Assembly: GCA_019750465.1 (NCBI GenBank)
Contig: JAIEOP010000351.1
Coordinates: 1 to 52,965 of the forward strand
Source of the DNA: Acetobacteraceae bacterium
Lineage (GTDB): Bacteria; Pseudomonadota; Alphaproteobacteria; Acetobacterales; Acetobacteraceae
Direction: 5' to 3'
DNA length: 52,965 nucleotides
Shown: positions 25,119 to 33,994 of the stretch, piece by piece
Numbering within the stretch: position 1 is the first letter of the stretch
Layout of the letters: each line of letters begins with the position of its first letter
Translations under genes and position numbers: made by a program
The notes under the pieces: model-generated
What the model was told of the DNA's origin: nothing
Database searches by the model: none
What the model saw: the letters and a program-made list of their open reading frames with translations, nothing else

Positions 25119-25967
25119 TCAGCACGCCTCCGCGACGAAATGGCGGGACGGCGCCACGATCTCCTCCTGCGCCGCCACCAGCAGGATCTCGCGCGATCCG
25201 GCCTCGGCGGTGCGTCGCAGCACGCCGTGGATGGCGGCGGCCGCGCGTTCCAGCGCCACCCGCGCGCTGCCGGTGGCCAGGCGGTGGAACAGGAACAGCG
25301 CGGCGATGGCATCCCCCGCGCCGTTCACCGAGACCGGCAGCAGCGGCATGCGCAGGTGCCAGACCTCCCCCGCCTCGAGCGCAATCATGTCCAGCGCATC
25401 CGTCGGCGTCTCCGCCGTGCGCAGGGAGGTGACGAGCACGCTTCGCGGCCCGCGCGCACTGAGCGCCGCCGCCGCGCGCCTGGCATCGGCGAGCGTCGCC
25501 ACCGTCTGCCCGGTCAGCCATTCCAGCTCGAACTGGTTGGGCGTGGCGATGTCGGCGGCCGGCAGGGCGCGGTCACGGAAGAATTCCGGGATGCCGGGGC
25601 GGACGAAGACGCCGCGACCGACATCGCCGATCACCGGGTCGCAGCACCAGACCGCCCGCGGGTTCGCCGCCTTCACCGCCGCCACCGCATCGAGGATCGC
25701 GGCGCCCGTCTCGGCATCGCCGACATAGCCCGTCAGCACGGCGTCGCACCCGGCCAGCACCCCGCGCTCCGTGATGCCCTGCACGCAATCGCGGATCAGG
25801 CCCGGCGGCAGCACCTGGCCGCGCCAGGCGCCGTAGCCGGTGTGGTTGGAGAACTGCACGGTGTGGATCGCCCAGACCTCCGTGCCGAGGCGCTGGAGGG
25901 GGAAGACCGCGGCGGCGTTGCCGACATGGCCGTAGGCAACCCAGGACTGGATGGAGAGGATGTTCAC
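25119..25967 (-). CDS. pdxY: Pyridoxal kinase
   Basis: Phosphorylates pyridoxal (and possibly pyridoxine) to the 5'-phosphate in the B6 salvage pathway. 282 residues of the ribokinase fold. SIQSWVAYGHVGNAA at the start, HTGYGAWRG, DPVIGDVGRG and SVNGAGDAIAALF (with the catalytic Asp in the GAGD-type anion hole) match PdxY. The start is GTG 25967; the preceding codons in frame show no family similarity. It is divergent from the Liv operon with a 124-bp gap that must hold both promoters. Confidence 0.92.
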   Translation of the reverse strand: MNILSIQSWVAYGHVGNAAAVFPLQRLGTEVWAIHTVQFSNHTGYGAWRGQVLPPGLIRDCVQGITERGVLAGCDAVLTGYVGDAETGAAILDAVAAVKAANPRAVWCCDPVIGDVGRGVFVRPGIPEFFRDRALPAADIATPNQFELEWLTGQTVATLADARRAAAALSARGPRSVLVTSLRTAETPTDALDMIALEAGEVWHLRMPLLPVSVNGAGDAIAALFLFHRLATGSARVALERAAAAIHGVLRRTAEAGSREILLVAAQEEIVAPSRHFVAEAC

Positions 25968-26091
25968 GCCGCGGACATCCCACGCCCATTCCGCGACGTC
26001 CAGGCACCGCCCCCTTCCCGCCGCGCCCCGGCACGGGCATCCTCTCCGGCCCCGACCCGGCGAAGCCCGGGCGCAGAGGAGGAACGCCCGG

Positions 26092-27417
26092 ATGCCCCCG
26101 ACCGACATGTCCCGCCGCGACCTGCTGGCCGGCGCCGCCGGGCTGACCGCCGGTGGCCTGCTGATGGCCGGCTCCGATGCCGATGCGCAGCCGCAGCGGC
26201 CGGCGGAGCTGAAGATCGGCATCACCACCTTCCTCTCCGGCCCGGCCAGCGTCTTCGGCGTGCCGGGCCGGCAGGCGGCCGAGATGATGGTGGACGAGTT
26301 CAACCAGCGGGGCGGCATCGGCGGCGTGCGGGTGCGCGCGCTCTTCGTGGATGAGGCCCCGGGCACCGAGCACCTCGTGGGCGAGTTCCGCCGGCTGGTG
26401 CAGTCCGAGGGCGTGCACGTGATGTTCGCCTCGATATCCTCGGGGTCGTGCCTGGCCTGCACGCCGCTGTCGCGCGACCTGCAGAAGACCACCGTGCTGT
26501 GGGACTGCGCCACCCAGCGCATCTTCGAGGAGGGGCCGCAGCCCTTCGCCTTCCGCACCCAGGGCTTCGCCACGCCCGAGGTGCTGGCGCCGCTGCTCTA
26601 CCTGCTGAAGACGAAGCCCGAGTTCCGCACCATGGCGGTGATCAACCAGGACTACGCCTGGGGCCGCGATTCCTGGGAGATGTGGCGCACCGGCATGGAG
26701 GCGCTGAAGCCCGGCGTGCGCATCGTGGCCGAGCTGTTCCCGCGCCTCGGCGCGCCGGACTTCACCACCGAGATCACCCGCCTGCTCGCGGCGCGGCCGG
26801 ACGTGATCTTCTCCGGCCACTGGGGCGGCGACCTGGTCACGCTGGCGCGCCAGGCCGCCGAGCGGCGGCTGTTCGAGCGCTCCACCTTCGTGCTGCCGGT
26901 GGCCGAGGCCTCGCTGCCGATCCTCGGGCGGACCTTCCCGGCGGGGCACGTCATCGGCACCCGCGGCGACCATTGGAACAACCACCCGCGGCCGAAGGAC
27001 CCGGCGCGGCTGCGCGCGCTGAACGAGGCCTACCGCGCCCGCTTCAACGAGCCGGTGATCTACCCCGTGCACCACATGGTGCAGGCCTTCAACGCGCTGA
27101 AGGCGGCCTATGAGAAGGCGATCGCGGCGAAGGGCGGCGGCTGGCCGAACGACATGGAACTCGCCGCCGCCTTCCGCGGCCTCACCTTCGATTCGCCGAC
27201 CGCGACCATCACGCTGCGCGAGGACGGCCAGGGCCTCGAGGACCAGATCGTCGGCGTCAGCACGCATGCGGAGGGCACGCCCTACGCCATCCCGAAGGAC
27301 ATGGTGATCTTCCCCGCGGCGATGGTCTCGACGCCCGTCGGCATGAAGAGCGTGGATTGGCTGAAGACGCTGAAGCCCGACATCCTCGCGCAGGTTCCCG
27401 CGGCGATCAGCGGCTGA
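26092..27417 (+). CDS. Branched-chain amino acid/amide-type ABC transporter substrate-binding protein
   Basis: Periplasmic binding protein of the LivK/urea-amide family, 441 residues. The N-terminus holds a Tat-type signal (SRRDLLAGAAG) ending near SDADAQ. The mature domain starts LKIGITTFLSGPASVFGVPG and has the type I periplasmic fold. ATG 26092 has an AGGAGG 11 bp upstream; ATG 26107 is a possible later start. It heads a five-gene operon (binding protein, two permeases, two ATPases). The ligand may be an amino acid, amide or aromatic acid; sequence does not decide. Confidence 0.92.
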   Translation: MPPTDMSRRDLLAGAAGLTAGGLLMAGSDADAQPQRPAELKIGITTFLSGPASVFGVPGRQAAEMMVDEFNQRGGIGGVRVRALFVDEAPGTEHLVGEFRRLVQSEGVHVMFASISSGSCLACTPLSRDLQKTTVLWDCATQRIFEEGPQPFAFRTQGFATPEVLAPLLYLLKTKPEFRTMAVINQDYAWGRDSWEMWRTGMEALKPGVRIVAELFPRLGAPDFTTEITRLLAARPDVIFSGHWGGDLVTLARQAAERRLFERSTFVLPVAEASLPILGRTFPAGHVIGTRGDHWNNHPRPKDPARLRALNEAYRARFNEPVIYPVHHMVQAFNALKAAYEKAIAAKGGGWPNDMELAAAFRGLTFDSPTATITLREDGQGLEDQIVGVSTHAEGTPYAIPKDMVIFPAAMVSTPVGMKSVDWLKTLKPDILAQVPAAISG

Positions 27418-27427
27418 GGCGCACCGC

Positions 27428-28363
27428 GTGGCCGAGTGGTTCGGGGACAATTCGGGGCTGCTCGGCCTCGCATTGCTCGATGGCCTCGCCTCCGCCGGGC
27501 TGATCTTCCTGGTGGCGGTGGGGCTCAACCTCGTCTTCGGGGTGCTGCGCATCATCAACGTGGCGCATGGCAGCCTCTATGCCATCGGCGCCTACGCGGC
27601 GGCCTCGGTCGGCATCGTCTTCGCGTCGATGGGGCTGCCGGCCTGGGCCTCGCTGCCCGCGCTGGTGGTCGCCGCCGCCCTGGTCGGCGGCATCCTCGGC
27701 CCGCTCATCGAGCGCCTGGTGCTGCGCCGGATCTACGGGCAGGAGGAGGTGCTGCAGCTGCTGGTGACCTTCGCCCTCTTCATGATCCTGGAGGACGTGC
27801 AGAAGCTGATCTGGGGCGTGCAGCCCGTGCAGCACGACCAGGCGATGCGCCTGCTCGGCACCTATGACGTGCCCTTCGCCGGCGACGTGGTGCCCTTCAC
27901 CGCCTACCAGCTCTTCGTGCTGCCGGGGGTGGCGCTGGTGGTGCTGGTGGGCCTCGCCTGGTTCCTGCGGCGCACGCTGACCGGCCGCGTGATCGTCGCC
28001 GTCACCACGGACCGCGAGGCCGCGACGGCGATGGGCATCGACGCCCGGCGCGTGTTCCTGCTGACCTTCACCTTCGGCGCCATGCTGGCCGCGCTCGGCG
28101 GGGCGCTGTCCTCGCCCACGGGGGCCATCGTGCCGGGGATCGGGGCGCAGACCATCGTGCTGTCCTTCGCCGTCGTCGCCACGGCCGGCCTTGGCCAGAC
28201 CGAGGGCGCGGCGCTGACCGCGCTGATGATCGGCCTCGGCCGCTCCATCGCCGTCTACTTCGAACCCGAGCTGGAGGTGGTGGTGCCCTACATCATCATG
28301 GTCGCCGTGCTGCTGGTGCGCCCGCAGGGGTTGTTCGGCAGCACGGTCGCGCGGCGGATCTAG
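27428..28363 (+). CDS. Branched-chain amino acid-type ABC transporter permease (LivH family)
   Basis: Inner-membrane permease, 311 residues, about eight hydrophobic helices. LNLVFGVLRIINVAHGSLYAIGAY is the classic LivH segment, and TDREAATAMGIDARRVFLLTF is the cytosolic coupling loop. GTG start 10 bp after the binding-protein stop. Pairs with the LivM-type permease downstream. Confidence 0.93.
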   Translation: MAEWFGDNSGLLGLALLDGLASAGLIFLVAVGLNLVFGVLRIINVAHGSLYAIGAYAAASVGIVFASMGLPAWASLPALVVAAALVGGILGPLIERLVLRRIYGQEEVLQLLVTFALFMILEDVQKLIWGVQPVQHDQAMRLLGTYDVPFAGDVVPFTAYQLFVLPGVALVVLVGLAWFLRRTLTGRVIVAVTTDREAATAMGIDARRVFLLTFTFGAMLAALGGALSSPTGAIVPGIGAQTIVLSFAVVATAGLGQTEGAALTALMIGLGRSIAVYFEPELEVVVPYIIMVAVLLVRPQGLFGSTVARRI

Positions 28364-28395
28364 ATGCCTGGATTGCGCAAACGGATGGCCCCCTG

Positions 28396-29340
28396 ATGCG
28401 GCGCGGCGAGACCCTGCTCGGCCTGCTCGGCGCCGCGGCGCTGGTGGCGGCGGCGCTGCTGGCGCCCTGGCTGAAATTCATCCTCACCGTCGCGCTGGCC
28501 AAGGGCATCGCCGTGATCGGCATCCTGCTGCTGCTGCGCGCCGGGCAGGTGAGCTTCGGCCATGCGCTCTACGTGGCGATGGGCGCCTATACCGTGGCCT
28601 TCCTGGCGCCCGCGATGCCGGACGCGGCGGTGCTGCTGCCGGCCGGCGCCGCCATCGCCACCCTCACGGGCCTGCTGATCGGCCTGTTCGTCTCGCGCTA
28701 CCGCGAGATCTTCTTCGGCATGCTGAACCTGGCGCTCAGCATGGTGGTCTATTCGCTGCTGGAGAAGCTCTACGACCTCACCAAGGGCACCGACGGCATC
28801 CGCGTGGAGCTGCCGCGCTTCTTCGGCATGGCGCTGGATAGGCCCGGCTTCGAGTGGGCGATGTTCGCGACCGCGCTGGTCCTGGCGCTCGGTGCCGGCG
28901 CCTTCGCCCGGCTCTACCTGGACAGCCCGATGGGCCAGGCGCTCTCGGCCATCAAGACGCGGGAGACGCGGCTGGAGTTCATGGGCATCTCGGCCCGGCG
29001 GGTGCTGCTGGCGGCCTATGTGATCTCGGCCCTGCTGGGCGGCGTCGCCGGCGCGATCATCGGCATGACGACGCGGCACGTGACGCCGCTGCTGGCCTAC
29101 TGGACGGCCTCGGGCGAGCTGGTCTTCATCGCCATCCTGGGGGGCGCGGGCAGCGTGCTCGGACCCTTCCTCGGCGCCGTCACCTTCGAGCTGGTGCGCA
29201 TCTATGCCGGCGCGGCGGTGGCCGATGCCTGGCAGATGATCCTTGGCGGCGTGCTGCTGGCGGTAATCCTGTTCGCGCCCGGCGGGCTCTGGGGCATGAT
29301 CGCGGGGCTGCTGCGGCGCCGGGCGGGGGCGGCGTCGTGA
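28396..29340 (+). CDS. Branched-chain amino acid-type ABC transporter permease (LivM family)
   Basis: Second permease, 314 residues. GQVSFGHALYVAMGAYTVAF and the coupling loop AIKTRETRLEFMGISARRVL are diagnostic of LivM. It begins 32 bp after the LivH-type gene; its stop overlaps the GTG of the next ATPase gene (GTGA). Confidence 0.93.
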   Translation: MRRGETLLGLLGAAALVAAALLAPWLKFILTVALAKGIAVIGILLLLRAGQVSFGHALYVAMGAYTVAFLAPAMPDAAVLLPAGAAIATLTGLLIGLFVSRYREIFFGMLNLALSMVVYSLLEKLYDLTKGTDGIRVELPRFFGMALDRPGFEWAMFATALVLALGAGAFARLYLDSPMGQALSAIKTRETRLEFMGISARRVLLAAYVISALLGGVAGAIIGMTTRHVTPLLAYWTASGELVFIAILGGAGSVLGPFLGAVTFELVRIYAGAAVADAWQMILGGVLLAVILFAPGGLWGMIAGLLRRRAGAAS

Positions 29341-30089
29341 CGGCCCTGCTCGAAGCCCGCGGCCTGCATCTCGCCTTCGGCGGCGTGCGCGCGGCGGACG
29401 GCATCGACCTCGACGTGCTGCGCGGCGAATTCCTGGCGATCATCGGGCCGAACGGCGCGGGCAAGACCACCTTCATCAACATGACCACCGGATACCTGCG
29501 CCCGCAGGCCGGCAGCATCGCCTATGAGGGCGAGGCGATCACCGGCCTCAACCCGCGCGCCATCGTCCGGCGGGGGATCGCCCGGTCCTTCCAGCTGCCG
29601 CAGCTGTTCACCGAGCATACGGTGGAGCAGAACGTGGCCCTGGCGCTGGCCGCGCGCGACGGCGCGTGGTCGCCGCTGGCGCCCCTGCTGCGCATGCGCT
29701 GGCGCGACGAGGCGCGCGCCACGCTCGACCGCTTCGGCCTGCTCGACCTGGCCGGGGCGCGGGCGGATGCGCTGAACGAGGGGGCGCGCAAGCTGGCCGA
29801 CATCGCCATGGCGGTGGCGCTGAAGCCGCGCCTGCTGCTGATGGACGAGCCCACCTCGGGCGTCGCCGCCTCGGAGAAGATGGCCATCGTCGAGACCCTG
29901 CTGCGCGTGCTGCGCGACGCCGACGTCACCGCCGTCTTCGTCGAGCACGACATGGACGTGGTGGAGCGCTTCGCCGACCGGGTCGCGGTCTGGTCGCAGG
30001 GCCGCATCGTCGCCCTCGGCCCGCCCGCCGAGGTGCTGGCCGACCCCGCCGTGCAGCGCGAGGTGATCGGGATCGAACGCCATGCGTGA
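29337..30089 (+). CDS. Branched-chain amino acid-type ABC transporter ATPase (LivG family)
   Basis: Cytosolic ATPase, 250 residues from GTG 29337. Walker A is GPNGAGKTT at residues 37-45, the Q-loop region is RSFQLPQLFTEHTV, Walker B is LLLMDEPTSGVA and FVEHDMDVV has the switch His. The ABC signature is unusual: LNEGARKLADIAMAVAL where LSxGxxR/QxLEIA is expected. The GTG overlaps the permease stop (GTGA) and the downstream ATPase starts inside this gene (8-bp overlap). Confidence 0.92.
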   Translation: MTALLEARGLHLAFGGVRAADGIDLDVLRGEFLAIIGPNGAGKTTFINMTTGYLRPQAGSIAYEGEAITGLNPRAIVRRGIARSFQLPQLFTEHTVEQNVALALAARDGAWSPLAPLLRMRWRDEARATLDRFGLLDLAGARADALNEGARKLADIAMAVALKPRLLLMDEPTSGVAASEKMAIVETLLRVLRDADVTAVFVEHDMDVVERFADRVAVWSQGRIVALGPPAEVLADPAVQREVIGIERHA

Positions 30090-30762
30090 CGGCCCGACGC
30101 CGGCCACGCTGGCGCTCGAAGGTGCCTCCGTCGATATCGCCGGCGTGCCCGTGCTGCGCGGAATCTCGCTCGCGGTGCCGCCCGGCGGGCGGGTCGCGCT
30201 GATCGGGCGCAACGGCGCCGGCAAGACAACCACACTGCGCGCCCTGATGGGCCTGCTGCCGCTGCGCAGGGGCCGCGTGCTGCTGGGCGGCGAGGACGCC
30301 ACCGCCATCCCGCCACACCACCGGCCCAGGCGCGGCATCGGCTATGCGCCGGAGGAGCGGCGGCTGTTCGGCACCTTCTCGGTGCAGGAGAACCTGCTGC
30401 TGCCGGCGCAAGTGCTGAAGCTGCCGGCGGCGGAGCAGCGCCGGCGCCTGGACCAGGTCTTCGCCCTGCTGCCGGAGCTGACCGAGCTCGCCCCGCGGCG
30501 TGCCGCCGGGCTCTCGGGCGGCCAGGGCAAGATGGTGGCGCTCGGCCGCGCGCTGATGGTGGGCACCTCCGCGGTGCTGCTGGACGAGCCCTTCCAGGGC
30601 CTCGCCCCGGCGCTGGCGCTGCGCTACGCGGAGGCGCTCAAGCGCCTGCACGAGGCGCTGCCCGACGTCGCCATCCTGATCACCGAGAGCAACCCCGAGC
30701 TGCTTCGCCCGCTGGTCGAATCCGCCTATACCATCGAGCGCGGCGAGATCGCCGCAGCCTGA
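30082..30762 (+). CDS. Branched-chain amino acid-type ABC transporter ATPase (LivF family)
   Basis: Second ATPase, 226 residues. Walker A is GRNGAGKTT at residues 42-50, the signature is LSGGQGKMVALGRALM and Walker B is AVLLDEPFQGLAP. Where LivF proteins usually read LLVEQN after Walker B, this one has LITESN, a mild deviation. ATG 30082 lies within the LivG-type gene. The last 37 bp overlap the 3' end of the Na/Pi cotransporter on the opposite strand. Confidence 0.92.
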   Translation: MRDGPTPATLALEGASVDIAGVPVLRGISLAVPPGGRVALIGRNGAGKTTTLRALMGLLPLRRGRVLLGGEDATAIPPHHRPRRGIGYAPEERRLFGTFSVQENLLLPAQVLKLPAAEQRRRLDQVFALLPELTELAPRRAAGLSGGQGKMVALGRALMVGTSAVLLDEPFQGLAPALALRYAEALKRLHEALPDVAILITESNPELLRPLVESAYTIERGEIAAA

Positions 30763-32414
30763 TCCGGCGCCTCGGCGGCGAGGCGGCTCGGCAGAAGTTC
30801 GCCAAGCCGGTCCAGCAGCGGGTGCGCCACGGCCGCCAGGTGCGCGCCGACGCGCCGCAGGTCGCGCACCGCGTCCAGCAGCAGCCCAGGCGCGCCCGCC
30901 GTCTCGGGTTCGGCCTCGGTCAGGCGCCGCGCCGCCGCGCGCTCGGCCTCGCGCAAGCCCTCCTTTCCGCGCACCAGGCTGCGCGCCGCCTCCGCGTCCT
31001 CGCGCATGAACACCGCGACGGCGAGGCGGAGCTGCTGCACCAGGGTCGCGTGCAGCGTGTCCAGCGCCTGCGCCTCCTCGGGCGCCAGGGTCAGGCCGCG
31101 GCGACGGCGCTTCTCGGCATGGTGCACCAGGTCGCGCTCCACCACGTCGGCGGCGTGCTCCAGCGCGATGGCGAAGGCCTGCACCTCGGCGAGCCGCCGC
31201 CCCTCCTCGTCGCCCAGGCTCTCGCGCGGGATGCGGGCGAGATAGGCGTGCACCGCGTGGTGCAGCCGGTCCACCACGTCGTCCATGCGGCCCATGGTCT
31301 TGACGATGTCGCGGTCGGCGCCGTCGCCGAAGGCCTCGGCCGAGCCCTTCAGCATGGCCTCCAGCCCGTCCGCCATGCGCAGCACCTCGCGCGACGCATT
31401 GGCCAGTGCGACCGAGGGCGTGTTCAGCGCCGCCTCGTCCAGGTAGCGCGGCGCGCCCGGATCCGCGGCGGCGGAGCGGTCCGCCAGCAGGCGGCGCAGC
31501 AGGTGCGCCAGGGCCGGCAGCAGCGGGAAGGCCAGCGCCGCCGCGGCGAGGTTGAAGGCGAGATGCGCATTCGCCACCAGCCGCGCGGGGGCGGGGTCCA
31601 CCGCCTGCAGCCAGCGCGTCGCCTGCGGCAGAAGCGCCAGCGCGATCAGGCAGCCCAGGACACGGTTCAGCAGGTTGCCGGCCGGCACCCGCAGCCGCGC
31701 CGGGTCGCCGGCCGGCCCGCCGGCCTCCAGCAGCGGGTTCATCGCGCTGCCGAGATTGGCGCCGAGCACCATGGCGACCGCGGCCTCCGCCCCAACCACC
31801 CCGCTGCTGGCCAGCGAGGCGACGAACAGCACCGCCGCGACGCTGGAATGCGCCGCCCAGGCGATGATCGCGGCCAGCAGCAGGTTCGGCAGCATCTGCG
31901 CCGCGATCAGCGCCAGGCCCTGGCGCAGGGTCGGCGAGGCCTCCACCGGCGCCATGCTCTCGACCATCAGGTGCAGCGCCAGCAGCATGAGGCCGAGCCC
32001 GATGGACACGCGGCCGAGATCTCGGGTGCGGCTGCGCGTGCCGCGGCGGAAGGCGACGACCCCGACCAGCACGAGCGGCGGGAAGACCACGGTGATGTCG
32101 AAGGCGAGCGCCTGCACGATCAGCGCCGTGCCGACATTGGCCCCGAGCATGGCCGCCAGCGCCGGCGCCAGCGCCACCGCGCCCGAGGCGGCGAAGGAGG
32201 AGACCATCAGCGCGGTCGCGGTGCTGCTCTGCAGCGCGGCGGTGACGCCGAGCCCGGCGAGCACGGCGCGGACCTGGCCGCCGAGGGCGATGCCGAGCCA
32301 GCGCTGCAGCCGGCTGCCGAAGGCGCGCTGCACCCCGGACTGCACCATGTGCAGGCCCCAGAGCAGCAGCGCGGCCTCGCCTGCCAGTTCCAGCAGCAGC
32401 CGGGCCTCCTGCAT
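30726..32414 (-). CDS. Na/Pi cotransporter family protein with PhoU-like C-terminal domain
   Basis: 562 residues. The N-terminal half is a polytopic membrane domain with two Na/Pi-cotransporter repeats; the family's QSS-type motif is seen as [15 protein letters not shown] and a second, related [14 protein letters not shown] lies in repeat two. The C-terminal half (from about residue 350) is helical and PhoU-like ([16 protein letters not shown]). Likely imports phosphate with sodium at the inner membrane. ATG 32414 has GGGAGG upstream. Confidence 0.9.
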   Translation of the reverse strand: MQEARLLLELAGEAALLLWGLHMVQSGVQRAFGSRLQRWLGIALGGQVRAVLAGLGVTAALQSSTATALMVSSFAASGAVALAPALAAMLGANVGTALIVQALAFDITVVFPPLVLVGVVAFRRGTRSRTRDLGRVSIGLGLMLLALHLMVESMAPVEASPTLRQGLALIAAQMLPNLLLAAIIAWAAHSSVAAVLFVASLASSGVVGAEAAVAMVLGANLGSAMNPLLEAGGPAGDPARLRVPAGNLLNRVLGCLIALALLPQATRWLQAVDPAPARLVANAHLAFNLAAAALAFPLLPALAHLLRRLLADRSAAADPGAPRYLDEAALNTPSVALANASREVLRMADGLEAMLKGSAEAFGDGADRDIVKTMGRMDDVVDRLHHAVHAYLARIPRESLGDEEGRRLAEVQAFAIALEHAADVVERDLVHHAEKRRRRGLTLAPEEAQALDTLHATLVQQLRLAVAVFMREDAEAARSLVRGKEGLREAERAAARRLTEAEPETAGAPGLLLDAVRDLRRVGAHLAAVAHPLLDRLGELLPSRLAAEAPDQAAAISPRSMV

Positions 32415-32545
32415 GGCTGGGCGACCTCCCTTCCGCGCCCCTGCCCGCCAGCGCCGGAGGGCGGGCCGGCGCAGGGCGGCCGACCACGCTACCCGTTTCC
32501 GCGCCGCCGCGTCATGTGCGGTGGGGAACGCAGGGGCGGCCGCGG

Positions 32546-32574
32546 TTGCGCCCCTGCCGCGCCACCCCTATAGG
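32546..32574 (+). promoter_or_regulatory. Possible rpmE promoter
   Basis: TTGCGC and TATAGG separated by 17 bp lie 62 bp upstream of the L31 start. The -10 keeps TATA but the -35 matches consensus at three positions only. A perfect 9-bp hairpin (GCAGGGGCG/CGCCCCTGC, 32530-32557) overlaps the -35. Inferred only. Confidence 0.3.
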
Positions 32575-32635
32575 CCCGGCTTCGCGCGCAGGACCGGGCC
32601 GCCCGGCCCCGCCAGCCGTTCCGGTGAGCACCGCC

Positions 32636-32866
32636 ATGAAGTCCGACATCCATCCCGCCTATCACGAGATCAACGTCGTCATGACCGACGGCACGACCTT
32701 CACCACCCGTTCCTGCTACGGCAAGCCGGGGGACACCATCCGCCTGGACATCGATCCGAAGTCGCATCCGGCCTGGACCGGCGTGCAGCGGGTGATGGAC
32801 ACCGGCGGGCAGGTGGCGAAGTTCAACAAGAAGTTCGCCGGCATCGGGGTGCGCAAGAAGGGCTGA
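32636..32866 (+). CDS. rpmE: Ribosomal protein bL31
   Basis: Large-subunit ribosomal protein, 76 residues. It follows the family pattern ([36 protein letters not shown]). The Cys residues of the zinc-binding form are absent apart from one near residue 27, so it is the zinc-independent (C-minus) type common in alphaproteobacteria. It is monocistronic, with a terminator 36 bp downstream. Confidence 0.95.
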   Translation: MKSDIHPAYHEINVVMTDGTTFTTRSCYGKPGDTIRLDIDPKSHPAWTGVQRVMDTGGQVAKFNKKFAGIGVRKKG

Positions 32867-32901
32867 CGCCCGGCGTGCCTGGGAGTGCCGCCCGCTTCGG
32901 A

Positions 32902-32933
32902 CCGCCGCCCCTTGAACCCGGGGGCGGCGGTTT
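32902..32933 (+). terminator. Rho-independent terminator of rpmE
   Basis: Perfect 10-bp inverted repeat CCGCCGCCCC / GGGGCGGCGG around a 9-base loop, followed by TTT. The loop contains CTTGAA, which could double as the -35 of the hsp20 promoter. Confidence 0.7.
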
Positions 32934-32939
32934 CCAATT
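32911..32939 (+). promoter_or_regulatory. Possible heat-shock (RpoH) promoter of hsp20
   Basis: CTTGAA (32911-32916) and CCAATT (32934-32939) are separated by 17 bp. CTTGAA is the RpoH -35 consensus; the -10 is only a partial match to CCCCATNT. Transcription from here would give a leader of about 120 nt, fitting an RNA thermometer. It overlaps the rpmE terminator. Confidence 0.33.
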
Positions 32940-33035
32940 CTGCGCCTGCCAGGGCCGCCCTCGGGGGCTCCGGCGCGGATCGCCGTCCCTGATGCCCGGA
33001 ATGGGGTCGGGCTGCGACGGTTCGCTGGCACAACC

Positions 33036-33061
33036 GGACCTTGCTTCCTGAAGGGGGTTCC
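33036..33061 (+). promoter_or_regulatory. Candidate ROSE-like RNA thermometer covering the hsp20 ribosome-binding site
   Basis: The ribosome-binding site AAGGGGG, 10 bp before the hsp20 ATG, lies opposite a CTTGCTTCC segment across a TGAA tetraloop. The stem contains C-G pairs and two G-U pairs and can extend through GGA/TCC. ROSE elements, which repress small heat-shock genes at low temperature in alphaproteobacteria, typically mask the site with a U-U/C-G-C-U segment exactly like TTGCT here. A further small stem (GGTT/AACC) lies just upstream. Confidence 0.5.
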
Positions 33062-33066
33062 CCGCA

Positions 33067-33528
33067 ATGAATGCTTTCGACCTTTCCCCGCTGTTCCGCA
33101 CCGCCATCGGTTTCGACCGGCTGGCGCGCACGCTGGAGACCGCCCGCGCCTCCGGCGCCGACGGCAACGGCTACCCGCCCTACAACATCGAGAAGACCGG
33201 CGAGGAGAGCTACGTGCTCACCATGGCGGTCGCCGGCTTCGCGCCCGGTGACATCGATGTCGTGGTGCGCGACAACACCCTTACCGTCTCCGGCCGCGCG
33301 CCGCAGGCGGAGGAGGGCCGCACCTACCTGCACCGTGGCATCGCCGGCCGCGCCTTCGAGCGCCGCTTCGTGCTGGCGGACCACATCGTGGTGGACGGAG
33401 CGCGGCTGGAGAACGGCCTGCTTGAGCTCGAGCTGCGCCGGATCGTTCCGGAAGCCCTGAAGCCGCGCCGGATCGAGATCCAGGCGGCGCCGCAGGGTGG
33501 CCAGCCGAGCCTCGCCCAGGCCGCCTGA
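33067..33528 (+). CDS. Small heat-shock protein (Hsp20/alpha-crystallin)
   Basis: ATP-independent holdase chaperone, 153 residues. The alpha-crystallin domain spans about residues 35-140, starting PPYNIEKTGEESYVLTMAVAGF and including the GRAFERRFVLADHI strand pair and NGLLELELRR. It resembles IbpA. Start ATG 33067. A clear terminator follows, so it is monocistronic. Heat control is suggested by the leader hairpin and possible RpoH promoter. Confidence 0.93.
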   Translation: MNAFDLSPLFRTAIGFDRLARTLETARASGADGNGYPPYNIEKTGEESYVLTMAVAGFAPGDIDVVVRDNTLTVSGRAPQAEEGRTYLHRGIAGRAFERRFVLADHIVVDGARLENGLLELELRRIVPEALKPRRIEIQAAPQGGQPSLAQAA

Positions 33529-33551
33529 CCGCCGTGCCGGTGCGATGACCA

Positions 33552-33582
33552 GGGGCCGGCGGGACACCGCCGGCCCCTTTTT
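33552..33582 (+). terminator. Rho-independent terminator of hsp20
   Basis: Perfect 11-bp stem GGGGCCGGCGG / CCGCCGGCCCC with a GACA loop and TTTTT, 23 bp after the stop codon. It ends just before the convergent DUF1192 gene. Confidence 0.9.
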
Positions 33583-33602
33583 CGCGCGCGGAGCGCCGGC
33601 GG

Positions 33603-33803
33603 TCACGCCTTCCTGAAGAAGGCGTCCGCTGCGCTGCGATGGCTGTGGCGGCCGGCGATCGCGCGTTCGGCGCGGGCGATCTCGTCCTGCAGGGCCGCAA
33701 CATAGTCGCGCAGCTCTTCCACGCTCCAGCCGTCGAGGGTGGGTGGCGGGGTGAAGCGGTTGGCGTTCAGCGGCCGCGGCCGCTCCTCCCGGTCGTCGAT
33801 CAC
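33603..33803 (-). CDS. DUF1192 family protein
   Basis: Small acidic-basic helical protein of 66 residues. It has the DUF1192 pattern: NRFTPPPTLDGWSVEEL, then RDYVAALQDEIARAERAI as a coiled coil and SAADAFFRK at the C-terminus. Start GTG 33803 is chosen for its GGGAGG 6 bp upstream and because it gives the family length. Function unknown; widespread in alphaproteobacteria. Confidence 0.85.
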   Translation of the reverse strand: MIDDREERPRPLNANRFTPPPTLDGWSVEELRDYVAALQDEIARAERAIAGRHSHRSAADAFFRKA

Positions 33804-33994
33804 CCCTGCCTCCCTCGCGTGCGCCGGAATGGTGACCGGCGAATGAACAATTAGCGTGCCGCGTGGCCGCCGATGCCCTTGGCCGGCGGCCCGGCGCCCC
33901 TCTATATGCTCCTCATATAAGACATAGCGCCGCGCCTGGCCCGGGCTTCCGCCACCCTTGCTCGGTGCCGCCGCCGAGCGGAAAGGTTCGCCCG

